From the NCBI GenBank assembly GCA_965649825.1, contig OZ287697.1, forward strand, positions 1,364,001 through 1,428,000: a DNA stretch of 64,000 bases, read 5' to 3'. The position numbers were made by a program, and so were the translations under genes. This document shows, one piece after another, positions 37,701 through 48,100 of this stretch (positions are counted from its first letter, which is position 1; each line of letters starts with the position of its first letter). Below the pieces are notes generated by a model. That model ran no database searches, was not told the origin of the DNA, and saw only the letters and a program-made list of their open reading frames with translations. The stretch is from Penicillus capitatus (lineage: Eukaryota; Chlorophyta).

Positions 37701-40700
37701 ACGTGGAGGCGCTCTTGGCGTGTGGAGGTATTCAATTGCGGATCTGACAGATTGCGTGTGCAGAGACAGCTATGCAGACAATGACGGCGGCTGCCTCTTC
37801 GGCGGCAATGACAGTCACATAAACATCCGAAACGTTAGCCTGGTAAACTGCACAGCAGAGCGCAATGGAGGCGGCATCCACCTTGAACAGTCGACGAATC
37901 TCGATATCGCGAAAAGCAGCTTCTTGGAGAATCGTGCCGAACAGAACGGCGGGTCCATTTCCGCGAGAACGTCCAATGTCAGTGGCACCGGTCTGGTCTT
38001 CAGGACGAACACGGCAAGACAGAGTGGCGGAAGCGTACTCTGCGCAGAGCACTGCGAAATGGACATCGCCGATGCGGTCTTCGCCGACAACCACGCTGAC
38101 GACGGAGGTGCCGGTTGTCTCATTGATGGATCTCGCATCGCCATTGGCGGCTGCCAGTTGAGCGGGAACGAAGCCAAAAGAAACGGCGGCAGTTTCTACG
38201 CCAATGAGGCGATGCTCTATGTATCGGATTCGCAATTCGACAGGGGGCTTGCCGGGATCGACGGAGGGTTTGTGAGATTGGACAATGGCAGTCGCATCAT
38301 TCTACAGAACGTCAACATGAGAAAGGGCGAGGCAAAAAACAGCGGAGGAGCGATGTCCATCGACGATTCCGAATTCGGCGCCGCCGACTTCCGAATCGAG
38401 AAATGCATCGCCCGATTCGACGGCGGTGCAATGCATATGCTCAACGCTCAGACATCAAACTGCACCAGATGCCAGTTGACGGAAAACAGAGCCGAACGCG
38501 GAGGAGCCGTCGCCGTTGAACACACGAAATCGCCTTCGGTGGAATGGTGCTTCATCTATTCGACACTGCATGACAACACGGCGTCCTACGGAGGTATGTC
38601 AGTCACCCTATACGCCTCACGCTCGGATACGAAGACGTGCTGTGCAGGTGCGATTCATCTTCTGGAACCACAAGACGGAGAAAGGCAGAGTGTGACAGAC
38701 CAAGGCCGACCACTCTTTGGCTTAGTTCGCACTGAACTGTCCCGCAACGTGGCGGAGGTCGGCGGCAACGACATCCTCGCCTTCGATCTCACAGGCGTGC
38801 GTTTTATCTGCGATGATGACGCGTCTGCGACAACGGCCACGTCGATCCCTTCGCGAGACGAACTGGAGAAAGCGCACAGACTGGATGCGGAAGGCGCTAC
38901 GTGTCCGGAGTGGCGCAACGGAGACGGCGGCGACATGACGACGTACGTGCGTTCCGTGGAGAAGACGATGTTTTTTCAGCAAACGAACGAGAGCGTTTCC
39001 GTCGATGGCGATCGCCACACAATACGAAGCCATGCGAGTGGGACGCCCCTTCCCACGATCGTCTTTCGATCCCTGACCCAGCTGGGGCAGCCTTCGTCTC
39101 TCGGACTGAACAGGGGTGTGATTTTGGCCAAGACCGAATCGGGTGACTTCTTCTCGGGTAACTTGCAGGTCGACCTGCACAACGGAACCGGCAATTTCTC
39201 GAGCATCGTCGGGTTTCATAATCCTGGAAGCTATGAACTCCGGATCGCTTTCAGTGAGGACTACCTACCAGACTTCGTCGTCACCGTCGAGATTCGTGAC
39301 TGCCGCATCGGCGAATCGGTGACGGCGGGCGGGTCGTTCTGTCGCCCGTGCAGCGGAGCGACGTACAGTTTCTTGCCAGATCGAGAGGATCTCGGATGTC
39401 TGCCGTGCCCGGAGAACGGAAGATGCAACACATCGACCATTCAGCCGCTGCCAGGTTACTGGCATCCCTGGCCGTGCTCCAGTCATCTTCAGAAATGCCT
39501 GACGGAGCAGGCATGCGACTTCGACCAGCGCGAAGAGCGACTCTACGAGCTGACGAAAGATATGGAATCGTGTCACATGTCCGACGACCTTGTAGTTGAA
39601 TACGGAGACGCCCAGTGCCACACAGTATGCGCATCTGTCTCTATCTGGCGTCTCTTGATGTGGGTATTAGGGTCACACGGGTCCGCTTTGCGGTTCCTGC
39701 AAGCCAGATTACGGCAAGGCTCAGTTCTTCACCTGCAAGGAGTGCTTTACCGATGGGGTGAATGTCTTGCTCTATCTCCTGTCGATCTTTGTGTTCTTGG
39801 TTTTGGCTGCGATTGCAATGAAAACGAATCTCGAACCCGATGACCAGCATCCGGGATCGAAGGTCGTCGTTGAGATCTTCAAGGTATATGCATGATCATT
39901 CGATGCCTGTCTGTGAGTGTGTTCCGTCAGATTGCGGTGGACTATGCGCAGGTGACGGCTATTGCCATTTCCATCAACGTCTCCTGGAGCACGACGCTCT
40001 CCAAATTCTTCGAGATTGCAGGTATCGCACGACGACGCTGAGTCTCTGTGGTCTCAATCCGTTATCTGTTCTTAGAATTGATCAGCGGCGTCATCACGGA
40101 GGCCATCGAAAGAGCTGTCCATTGTCTCCTGCACGAAGATGATGCCGACATCGAGCGCGCCGTCTTTGCCGTCGTGATGGACATCGTCACTGTCCTCGGC
40201 GTCCTGCTCCTATTCTGCGCATTCTGGGGAATCGTCACCGTCATTCGTCACGAAGACTGGTGTTACCTTTGGAAGAAACTCGGAATGAGTTTCTTTGTCG
40301 TTTCCTATCTGAGCTACATCGCGCTGACGAGCACCTCCATCCACATCTTGACATGTCTCGAAGTCCACGACTCGGTGGAGGTCGCGAACGACAGCACGAC
40401 AGCTTACTGGGTAGCAGATACGAACATCCGGTGCCACGAAGGATCTCACGCAGTTCTGAAGCATACGCTCGGCTGGCCACTCCTTGTCGTTTTTTCGTTC
40501 GGATTTCCCGTCGTCGTTCTGTGCATCACTGTGTTCGCTGACGAACAGAAGAGAGATCAAGGAAACAGGAAAGAGATTCTCGGATTTCTGTACCAATCCT
40601 ACAGAAAGCGGTACTGTTTCTGGGAAACCATCGTCCTCTTAAGAAAGGCAGCTCTGGCCGTCGTCGTCATGCTCGCTTATCCACTGGGGCCAAATCTGCA

Positions 40701-41238
40701 AGTCATGTTCTCAGCCTCCGTTTTCACGGTGGCACTCTATTTGCAGACCGTTTGCCGACCATTCGGCGAAGACGAGAACGGACAGAATGGCCAACGGGAC
40801 GCGGCAGACGAGCAGAATGACCAACAAGACGCTGCAGACGGGCAGAATGACCAACAAGACGCTGCAGACGGGCAGAATGAGCGACGGGACGCTGCAGACG
40901 GGCAGAATGGCCAACAAGACGCAGCAGACGGGCAGAATGGCCAACAAGACGCAGCAGACGGGCAGAATGGCCAACAAGACGCAGCAGACGGGCAGAATGG
41001 CCAACAGGACGCTGCGAAGGAACTGGATCGACTGAACGACTTGGAAAGCATCTCGCTTCTCGTCTCGCTACTGACGTTCGTGTCCAGTCTCTGTTTCAAT
41101 GCAGAGAACGCATCGTCGGGCGTTCGTTTGTTTGTCAGTCTGGCGATTCTGGCGCTGAATCTGGTTTTCTTTTCGTACCTTGTTATCGTTTTCTTGAAGA
41201 AGTTCTGCAGATGCAGCAGAGCTGACCCTAACAACTAA
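34721..41238 (+). CDS. P6: Pmp-like beta-helix polytopic membrane protein with loop minisatellite
   Basis: Complete. Exons 34721-34844, 35165-35483, 35535-38593, 38648-39624, 39671-39883, 39931-40021 and 40076-41238 (TAA). The sum is 5946 nt, giving 1981 residues. Exon 1 is short: MLCEKFLLLFLCLSLSLSAL is a signal peptide; intron 1 is 320 bp. The cap has DTRTWRVTAAILDEIEHD. The beta-helix is about 1020 residues with regular GGA[IVL] and FxxN repeats. Exon 4 has CRPC, CLPCPENGRC and GYWHPWPC; exon 5 has GPLCGSC and a helix (LLYLLSIFVFLVLAAIAM). Exon 7 has GSHAVLKHTLGWPLLVVFSF, FWETIVLLRKAALAVVVML and CRPF. Between CRPF and LDRLNDLES there are eight decapeptide repeats (type GQNGQQDAAD) absent from every other member. 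Short exon 5 (213 nt) and membrane sequence group it with P2. GC content and repeat regularity look higher than in P5. Confidence 0.88.
40780..41019 (+). repeat. 30-bp minisatellite, eight units, in P6 exon 7
   Basis: Eight in-frame 30-bp units (240 bp) encode decapeptides of type GQNGQQDAAD, with early units varying (EQNDQQDAAD, GQNERRDAAD) and the last three full units nearly identical. The gradient of similarity suggests recent growth at the 3' side. The tract is hydrophilic, acidic and Gln-rich and falls in a loop between membrane helices. Confidence 0.95.
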
Positions 41239-41980
41239 TCTAAGCCTTTTCCTTCTGGTTCGAACAGCGGTACGGCATAAGTGCGTGCTACAGAACCAGT
41301 TGTGCGTTCGTTGTTGAGTACTGTTGTTAGGCTTATCTCTGGTACTACGTCATTGTTTAACGCTCTTTTTGCTTCAGGCTATAACATTAGTCTCTAAGCT
41401 GTGATGGAACTGGCTTGGCGGCAAGCCGCACTTGATTTATGAATCGTCATAAAACGTTGTCATCTATCTGTATTTGATCTATCTTTTGGATAACATTTGC
41501 CAAAAAGGTTTGTTTAACGCATTGAACTATCAGAAGACGAATTTCAAGCGACGCGTCGGTTCCTGAGAGAAGAAAGCCAACTATCGGTGCGACGATTCAA
41601 CGCTAGTGCACAGAGCTAGTTTGTAGACGGCAGTCGAGGCCGACGGTAAGGTTTACAGATTTCAGAATTTTCGCCATAGATGAACTAAAACGACCAAGAC
41701 TGCATCTCTCGACACGAATTGATCGTCGCCTTTCGTCGGTCGAGGCGGCAAGTGGATAGTCGATGGTTATGGGTCGGCGATGAAACCAACTCGAAGGAAC
41801 ACTCGTCAATTAGCTCTCTCAGGAAAAAGAGATGATCACTGCTCCTATATCTTTACCAGTGTCAAGAAGAGATTCTCTTCGCTGTTCTGTGGCAGCAACG
41901 ACAGGCACAGATATTCAGATACCATGGAGGAACCTATCGATCTGTCGGCCGTTAGATGCATGTCAAACCACGCCCGAGTT
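41239..41980. other. Intergenic, P6 to LTR element
   Basis: About 740 bp with no gene or repeat that I can support. It is the preinsertion flank of the LTR element. Confidence 0.5.
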
Positions 41981-41985
41981 ATCTG
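41981..41985 (+). repeat. Target site duplication, left (ATCTG)
   Basis: ATCTG directly precedes the 5' LTR; the same five bases follow the 3' LTR at 43698-43702. A 5-bp duplication is normal for LTR-element integrases. Confidence 0.9.
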
Positions 41986-42230
41986 TGTCGCCAAGATCTG
42001 GCTTGACGATGTGACTGCCTAGATTCTGAGGGGTTCATCATTTGGGGGGACGCAGGCTGACTCACCTAAGGCGCTATTCTCTGGTTCTGGCGCAAGAGTG
42101 ACTCACCTGCCTAGGCAGGTCACATCGCCACGGGGATATTTAAACGAACAATCTGAACGTGTTTTCACCTTGCTTCGAACACTTGTAAGACTTCCGCTGT
42201 TATCGTTTCGTTCGGCGCCTCCGCGCGACA
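41986..42230 (+). repeat. 5' LTR
   Basis: 245 bp, TGTCGCC...CGCGACA. It contains a perfect 16-bp palindrome ACCTGCCTAGGCAGGT (42105-42120) and a TATTTAAA (42137-42144), a likely U3 TATA element. Confidence 0.95.
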
Positions 42231-42243
42231 TGGTTTCGGAGCG
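42231..42243 (+). other. Primer binding site candidate
   Basis: TGGTTTCGGAGCG begins immediately after the 5' LTR. TGG matches the CCA end of a tRNA; I cannot name the tRNA. Confidence 0.5.
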
Positions 42244-42554
42244 TTAAAACGTTCCTCAGTTTGATTCTCCGTCTCAGTGACGTTGCGCATTTGCTGTGTG
42301 CTTTGCGCCTTTGAGTCCTTTCGAGGAAAAGTTTCAGGAAAACAAGTTACAAGGATGAGTCAAGCACGACGAAGAGGAACGGAGCAAGGTCTTGGAGGGG
42401 AAGGCTTCGACGTAATTTTTTTTTCGGCACCACTGTGTACGGACCAAGTTTGCTCAGCTCTCTGGGACAAGACGAGGGAGTATACCCTGGTGCGCTACAT
42501 TGTCACAGGGTGTGGACGCAGAGTCGGATTAGTGTGAACAACCAGTTCGGAGAT

Positions 42555-43385
42555 ATGTTTTTGGTTGACGCGGCCGAACTGGTTGAGTTTTTCAGATACG
42601 TTTGTCCGCGACTGCAAGAAAGACGGGAACTGCAAGGGACGACGGGACGTTTGCACAAGGAGAATGAACGGTTGAAACGGGAGCTGCAATGGGCACAACG
42701 ACGAGCCAGTGCGGCCGAATTGGAAGCTAGTGAAGCCAACGACGAGATGGATTTTTTGCTGGTCGGAAATGAGAATCTGCAGGAGCAAAAACAAAAGCTT
42801 CAACAAGAGCTTTCCGAGGCGGAACGAGGTATCGTTGAGGCACAGAGAAGTGCGACCGAGGCACGCCGAGAAGCCTCCTCCACACAACAAAAACTTAGAC
42901 GGACAGAGACGGCCTACGAAGAGGCCAAAAGGCATTTCATTATGGCGCCTGATTTGGTGCCTTGTCTTCAGTCGTTAACAACAGAAGTGAAGACGCTACA
43001 GGAGGAAGTCCGAATGAGCGGCGAAAAGACAGTTGACGTGGTGGCACAACGACCACCAGATGGACGAAGTGAAAAGACGCTAAACCAGATGAAGCGTGTG
43101 CTGCACGACATCGGTCGATATCCGCGGCGACGACGAAAGGGAAAAGCAGCCGACGCAGCTGACGATGGCGGAGGTGCCATCAAGCGCGGTCGGATCTGCT
43201 ATGTGTGCCGGCGCAAAGGGCACGTGGCAGAAAACTGTCCGCGGGTGCGGACAGTTGGTACGACGTCGGCGGAAACAACGATGTCAGATGTGGAGCAACG
43301 GCCGGCGGAATCAAGCACAGAAGCAGCGTCTTCGGGATGGACCCTTTTTTCGGCTCTGAGACGTTTCACCTCGGGCATCGACTGA
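42555..43385 (+). CDS. Gag-like coiled-coil protein with CCHC zinc knuckle
   Basis: From the first ATG of the frame (MFLVDAAELVEFF) to TGA, 276 residues. About residues 20-125 are a long heptad-rich coiled coil (for example RLHKENERLKRELQ and QEQKQKLQQELSEAE). A basic stretch RRRRKGK is followed by the zinc knuckle CYVCRRKGHVAENC (CX2CX4HX4C, 43197-43238), which should bind nucleic acid. I see no recognisable capsid fold. The frame is open further upstream to at least 42321 without an ATG; an ATG at 42355 opens a 60-codon frame shifted by one base (stop at 42535-42537), so the true N-terminus may arise by splicing (a GT at 42480 and AG at 42508 would fit, only 29 bp) or frameshifting. Function: packaging element RNA, inferred. 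Confidence 0.75.
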   Translation: MFLVDAAELVEFFRYVCPRLQERRELQGTTGRLHKENERLKRELQWAQRRASAAELEASEANDEMDFLLVGNENLQEQKQKLQQELSEAERGIVEAQRSATEARREASSTQQKLRRTETAYEEAKRHFIMAPDLVPCLQSLTTEVKTLQEEVRMSGEKTVDVVAQRPPDGRSEKTLNQMKRVLHDIGRYPRRRRKGKAADAADDGGGAIKRGRICYVCRRKGHVAENCPRVRTVGTTSAETTMSDVEQRPAESSTEAASSGWTLFSALRRFTSGID

Positions 43386-43438
43386 AGACCGTCTGTTCAT
43401 TTTTTTGTGGGGGTTTGCTTACAGTGTTTTCGGAGTTT

Positions 43439-43452
43439 GGCGGGAAGCGTGG
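43439..43452 (+). other. Polypurine tract candidate
   Basis: GGCGGGAAGCGTGG, mostly purine, ends directly against the 3' LTR, where plus-strand priming would occur. It is interrupted by C and T, so moderate support. Confidence 0.45.
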
Positions 43453-43697
43453 TGTCGCCAAGATCTGGCTTGACGATGTGACTGCCTAGATTCTGAGGGG
43501 TTCATCATTTGGGGGGACGCAGGCTGACTCACCTAAGGCGCTATTCTCTGGTTCTGGCGCAAGAGTGACTCACCTACCTAGGCAGGTCACATCGCCACGG
43601 GGATATTTAAACGAACAATCTGAACGTGTTTTCACCTTGCTTCGAACACTTGTAAGACTTCCGCTGTTATCGTTTCGTTCGGCGCCTCCGCGCGACA
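43453..43697 (+). repeat. 3' LTR
   Basis: 245 bp, identical to the 5' LTR except A at 43576 for G at 42109. The change breaks the 16-bp palindrome. ATCTG follows at 43698-43702. Confidence 0.95.
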
Positions 43698-43702
43698 ATC
43701 TG

Positions 43703-45101
43703 TTTCTATTCTGTGCACGCCTTCATTTGCAGCAGCAATCTTTCTGACAGAACAATAATTGTTGGCAAGGACATTCATTTGACAAATGCAAGAATGAATG
43801 TGCGACCATAATGTTAAGTGAAGTGTTTTGTAGAACCAACCTGTTTTTTGTTCACGGAGTCTTGGCATGCAATGTGTCCTGCTCACAAGTACGGCCTGAT
43901 GCCGTGCAATACTCAAAAACCTCAATCTGAAAGCGCACAGAGTCGCTGATAAATCTGTATCTACTTTCCGAGTGGCTCATCTGTACGTCGCTACCCGAAG
44001 CAGTAAACAAATTCTGCTATGTACCATCTCGCTTTCAACTCAAATCCATCACCGAGGTCTCTGCACGAGGGTGCTGTATCCAGATAGAATGACCAACCAT
44101 GCAATCGAATCATAGCCTTTGCTCGAGACTGAACAAAGAATGGATCTCGTGTCTTTCAAACCATGAATGCAGTCGGCCGAACGTTTAGGGCGCGAACCAA
44201 GGCCGTGCAAGGTCTCCCATCCCGAGAAAGGCCACATCACCTTTTCTATGCGGTATTGCATCGTACGGTTTTCAACACCCAGACTGCATAACGATAAAAA
44301 CAAACGATAAAGAGTGCCGTGCCTGGAACGCCACAGCACAAGTGAATCTGACACTCTCCTCATTATGCGAGCGGAATGCAGCCATCCACAGGTCAAAAGC
44401 GACAGAGACGCGCCGACGGGCAGAACCATACGAACGGCGTGTCCACGGATGCAACACTGCCCAAGTGCTTTGAATCAGGGTCGATCTTTGTCATCCTTAA
44501 GCAAAAGGGCATCAGGTTAGGTGGAACTCCGAACCGTGAGAGTTATAGAAGATGTCACACTTGTGGTGGACTGCCGTTGTTCGCGTTTTCCGTCGAAAAC
44601 TTGCTTCCTTCCTCTCTGTGACGGCGGCGGACATGCATCGCGATGCAAAAACGAGTGAACGGCCTTCTTCGGTGCTGACACTCCAGATGCACAGTCTCTG
44701 GCCAAAATTCGTCAACATCGCGTCAGCGCGACACCATGAAACGCAGCTTTGTAACAGCGAAGCCATAGGCTACTTCAAACGCCGTTATGAGATCCAACTG
44801 GTGGACTCTGATGTCTCTTCCGAGCAGAGTTGTGGTTTGCGGGTGTTCGTTCGTGCCAACGCGTGTTGCTCTGCTCGATTTGAAAAGACGTTCATGGGTC
44901 AGCGCGGCAAAGGGACACATGCATACAGCATGCTCTCGGATACGTGGTCGTTCGCTGCACCAGCTGCATCGTAGCTGCAGCAGAAGCATTTCTCGCCTCA
45001 GCTTCCAACGTTCCATGCAACTGGCCTCTTCCTGACTATAAAAGCCTCCTCTCAGTTTGCAAGCGTCTGTTGAAGTTTTCGTTCAGTAGTCCGACGAAGA
45101 A
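43703..45101. other. Intergenic, LTR element to P7
   Basis: About 1.4 kb. From about 44570 it matches the upstream region of P4. The 140-codon frame at 44552-44974 lies in this duplicated part, but the matching part near P4 is not open in that frame, so I do not call it a gene. The first 870 bp show nothing. Confidence 0.5.
45031..45045 (+). promoter_or_regulatory. TATA box of P7
   Basis: CCTGACTATAAAAGC with TATAAAA at 45037-45043, 65 bp before the P7 ATG and followed by GCGTCTGTTGAAGTTTTCG. It is the clearest of the P1/P4/P7 promoter set. Confidence 0.65.
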
Positions 45102-48100
45102 ATGCGACGCCGTTTACTTGGTCTGTTGTTGACGTGTGTGGTGTTCCGCACGAACGCGAGCGCATGCTCGTGTCCGACGCACCATCTCCGTCGAGCTGTG
45201 GCTGCGGCGACGGCGGAAGATGCCTCGATCGTGCGTTTTTCCAGCGAAGTCTCAGCCTCAAGTTCATCCGAAACTTCAGAAAGTGCAGCATCTGCGCCGA
45301 CTCATGCGACAGTGACTGCATCGTTCTCGACGAGGCACGAGGACGAAGAGGCGGATCCGTCTCCCACGTCCCAAATGAACAAGTCTGCAGAGGCGGAACG
45401 TTCTTCTGTCGCTATGCTAGGTCGGAGCGAGGGCCGTTCCCTGCGACAAGATGACGGCCTCGATGACGAAGCTTCTACAGGTGAGACAGACCTTTGCTGT
45501 CTGCGAGAGCATTTCCTTGACGTCTGTGCTCTTTGTCTTGGTAGGCCTTCCTTGTTCGCTGAGCAAACGAACCCTTAGAGAACACCTGGACAGAGCGACC
45601 AGAACGTGGCGTATCAACCGTTCACTGCTTAATGACGTCGAGGATGACATCCAAGTCATTGTCAACTGTACGAAGCCAGGCGACGTCCTCGCCTTCAATG
45701 CGAGGAGAATCCGGCCGTCTTCGCGCATCGTCATTCCGTGGCCACTGACGTTAACAGCATCGGTGGACAGTTTCGAAGTCGAGGAAGGCGTGTTTCCTCG
45801 TTCTGGCGCGAAGGCAACGTTCACCTGCCCGAACAGAAGAGAGGGCGTCTTCTTGGTCAAGTAAGATTTGAATTCCCGCATCTGCTGTTGACTAATATCG
45901 ATCTGGCGTTCAGGACAGCGGGTGTCCTTTTCGCCAATCTGATATTCGAGGGCTGCTTGCTCGAGACTGGCAGTTCGAGGTCTATTGTGGAAGTCGAAGG
46001 GTGTTCTTCCAGTCGCATCAAAGACAACATTCAACTCCACCATGTCAGTTTCGAGAATAACACGCTGATCAACGGCGCAGGACTCGCAATGCAGTCTCCA
46101 TCTTGCTTTGAGCTGGAGCTGATCGACTTCGTCTTCGAGAACAACACTTGTGATGGTCGTTGTGGTGTGATCTTGGCAATACACAATCGACTGCGAGACG
46201 TCATCATTCGGCGGAACAAGCCGTCAGACACTGCGAACGCCAACACGACAGTGTTCTATGCGCCTCCTGGATCTGAGACATCTGTCAACCGCATGAACAG
46301 TTTAGAGAACAGATGTTCAAGCGTCAAAGTCCAGGATGCATCTCTGGACATGACACGTTGTACATTCATCCAGAATTCGATCGCGGCTGGCCAGGATGGC
46401 GTGAACAGTACATCTCTGAATTTGACGTCGGCAACAGTGTCGATCAAGGAGTGTCGGTTTCAACAGAACACGGCTCAGATCGGAGGTGTCATTGCCGGAT
46501 CCAGATCGAATGTCACCTTCATCGACAGCGCCTTTGATGCAAATGCTGCTTCAAGTGGCGGTGTCATGGCGTTTGACGATGACAGCACTGTCTCGATTCA
46601 ATCCTGCAATTTCTCTTCGAATACAGCTCTCCAATCTGGTGGAATTCTATTTGCAAGATCGTCTCAGCTATTTGTCAGTTATTCCTTTCTGGAAAAGAAT
46701 TCTGCAAATGGAAACGGTGGTTGCTTTTGTCTGGATAATTCGAGCAATCTCGAAATGTCGTTCGCCACCATGACGGACAACCAAGCTGTTTTTGGTGGAG
46801 TGTTGGTTATCAGAGGGGAGGCATCAGGAAATGTGACGCATTCGTCCTTCCACATGAACGATGCATCAACATCTGGCGGTGCCGCTTTTGTCCAAGCTTC
46901 TACGCTCTCCCTCGAAAAGTGTCGTCTTGCCAATGGATCTGCAGAATATGGAGGAGGTATTACTGCAGTCTCTTCAAACATCTCCGTTCTGGAGAGCACT
47001 GCGTCCAATCTCTCCGCGAGCAAGGAAGGTGGATTTGTTGTCGTGCGTGCCGATTCTGTGTTACGCATGAGTGACTGCATATGCTCGGGCAACCAGGCAA
47101 GCTTTGGTGGGTGCATGCACGTGAAGGAGAATTCGTTGGGCATCGTCACTGACTGCCAGTTTGACAAGAACGATGCATCAACATCTGGCGGCGCCGCTTT
47201 TGTCCGAAGCTCTACCTTCTTAGTTCAGAAGTGTCACGTTGCCAATGGATCTGCAGAATATGGAGGAGGTATTACTGCAGTCTCTTCAAACATCTCCGTT
47301 CTGGAGAGCACTGCGTCCAATCTCTCCGCGAGCAAGGAAGGTGAATTTGTTGTCGTGCGTGCCGATTCTGTGTTACGCATGAGTGACTGCATATGCTCGG
47401 GCAACCAGGCAAGCTTTGGTGGGTGCATGCACGTGAAGGAGAATTCGTTGGGCATCGTCACTTACTGCCAGTTTGACAAGAACGATGCATCTACATCTGG
47501 CGGTTCCGCTTACGTCAAAGATTCCGTCCTATCCGTTCACACGTGCAGCTTCGTGAATGGATCTGCAGTAAACGGTGGTGGGATCATTTCATTCACTTCA
47601 AACATCACTGTTGACGATACCTCTGCTTTTGACATGTCTGCAGTCCAGTATGGTGGATTTCTCGCTGGCAAAACATTCAATATACGGATGAAGGACTGCT
47701 CATTCTCGGGCAACCAGGCAGACTTTGGTGGAGCCATTTGCCTTCTGAGCAACTCATCCGGCAACATCACTGACTGCCAGTTTGCCAAGAACAGTGCATC
47801 TACATCTGGCGGCGCCGCTTACGTCAAAGATTCCGTCCTATCCGTTCAGAAGAGCAGCTTCGTGAATGGATCAGCAGCACAAGGCGGAGCAATCCACTCA
47901 TTCTTTTCAAACATTTCTATCTGGAAGACTGACGCATCTGGTCAGTCTGCCAGTGAGCTTGGCGGTGCTATCTACTTCTCCAAATCTGTCTTCAAGATAA
48001 ACAACGTCAAGATTTCGGAGTGTGAGGCAGAAAGTGATGGGGGTGCCATTATGGGTATCAATTCATCAAGACTGCTCTGCAGTGGCTGCATTCTGATCGA

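Larger units (their letters stand above)
41986..43697 (+). mobile_element. Non-autonomous gag-only LTR retrotransposon
   Basis: The element is 1712 bp: LTR 41986-42230, internal region 42231-43452, LTR 43453-43697. LTRs start TG, end CA, are 245 bp and differ at one base. A 5-bp target duplication flanks it. A TGG primer-binding-site candidate follows the 5' LTR directly, and a purine-rich tract precedes the 3' LTR. The only sizeable frame encodes a coiled coil plus a CCHC zinc knuckle. No protease, reverse transcriptase, RNase H or integrase fits in the 1.2-kb interior, so the element must use enzymes of an autonomous partner elsewhere. This matches the class called TR-GAG (terminal repeats with a GAG domain). 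Near-identical LTRs indicate recent insertion. Confidence 0.92.

Noticed and set aside
40780-41019. CRISPR-like array
   Set aside because: Direct 30-bp units without spacers, in frame inside a coding exon: a minisatellite.
44552-44974. 140-codon ORF upstream of P7
   Set aside because: The homologous DNA upstream of P4 is not open in this frame, so coding is unlikely.
18146-45480. RxLR effector interpretation of RSLRQDD
   Set aside because: The motif sits in huge membrane proteins and varies to RRLLQ, RHLLQ and KQLLQ; oomycete effectors are small soluble proteins. A processing motif is simpler.
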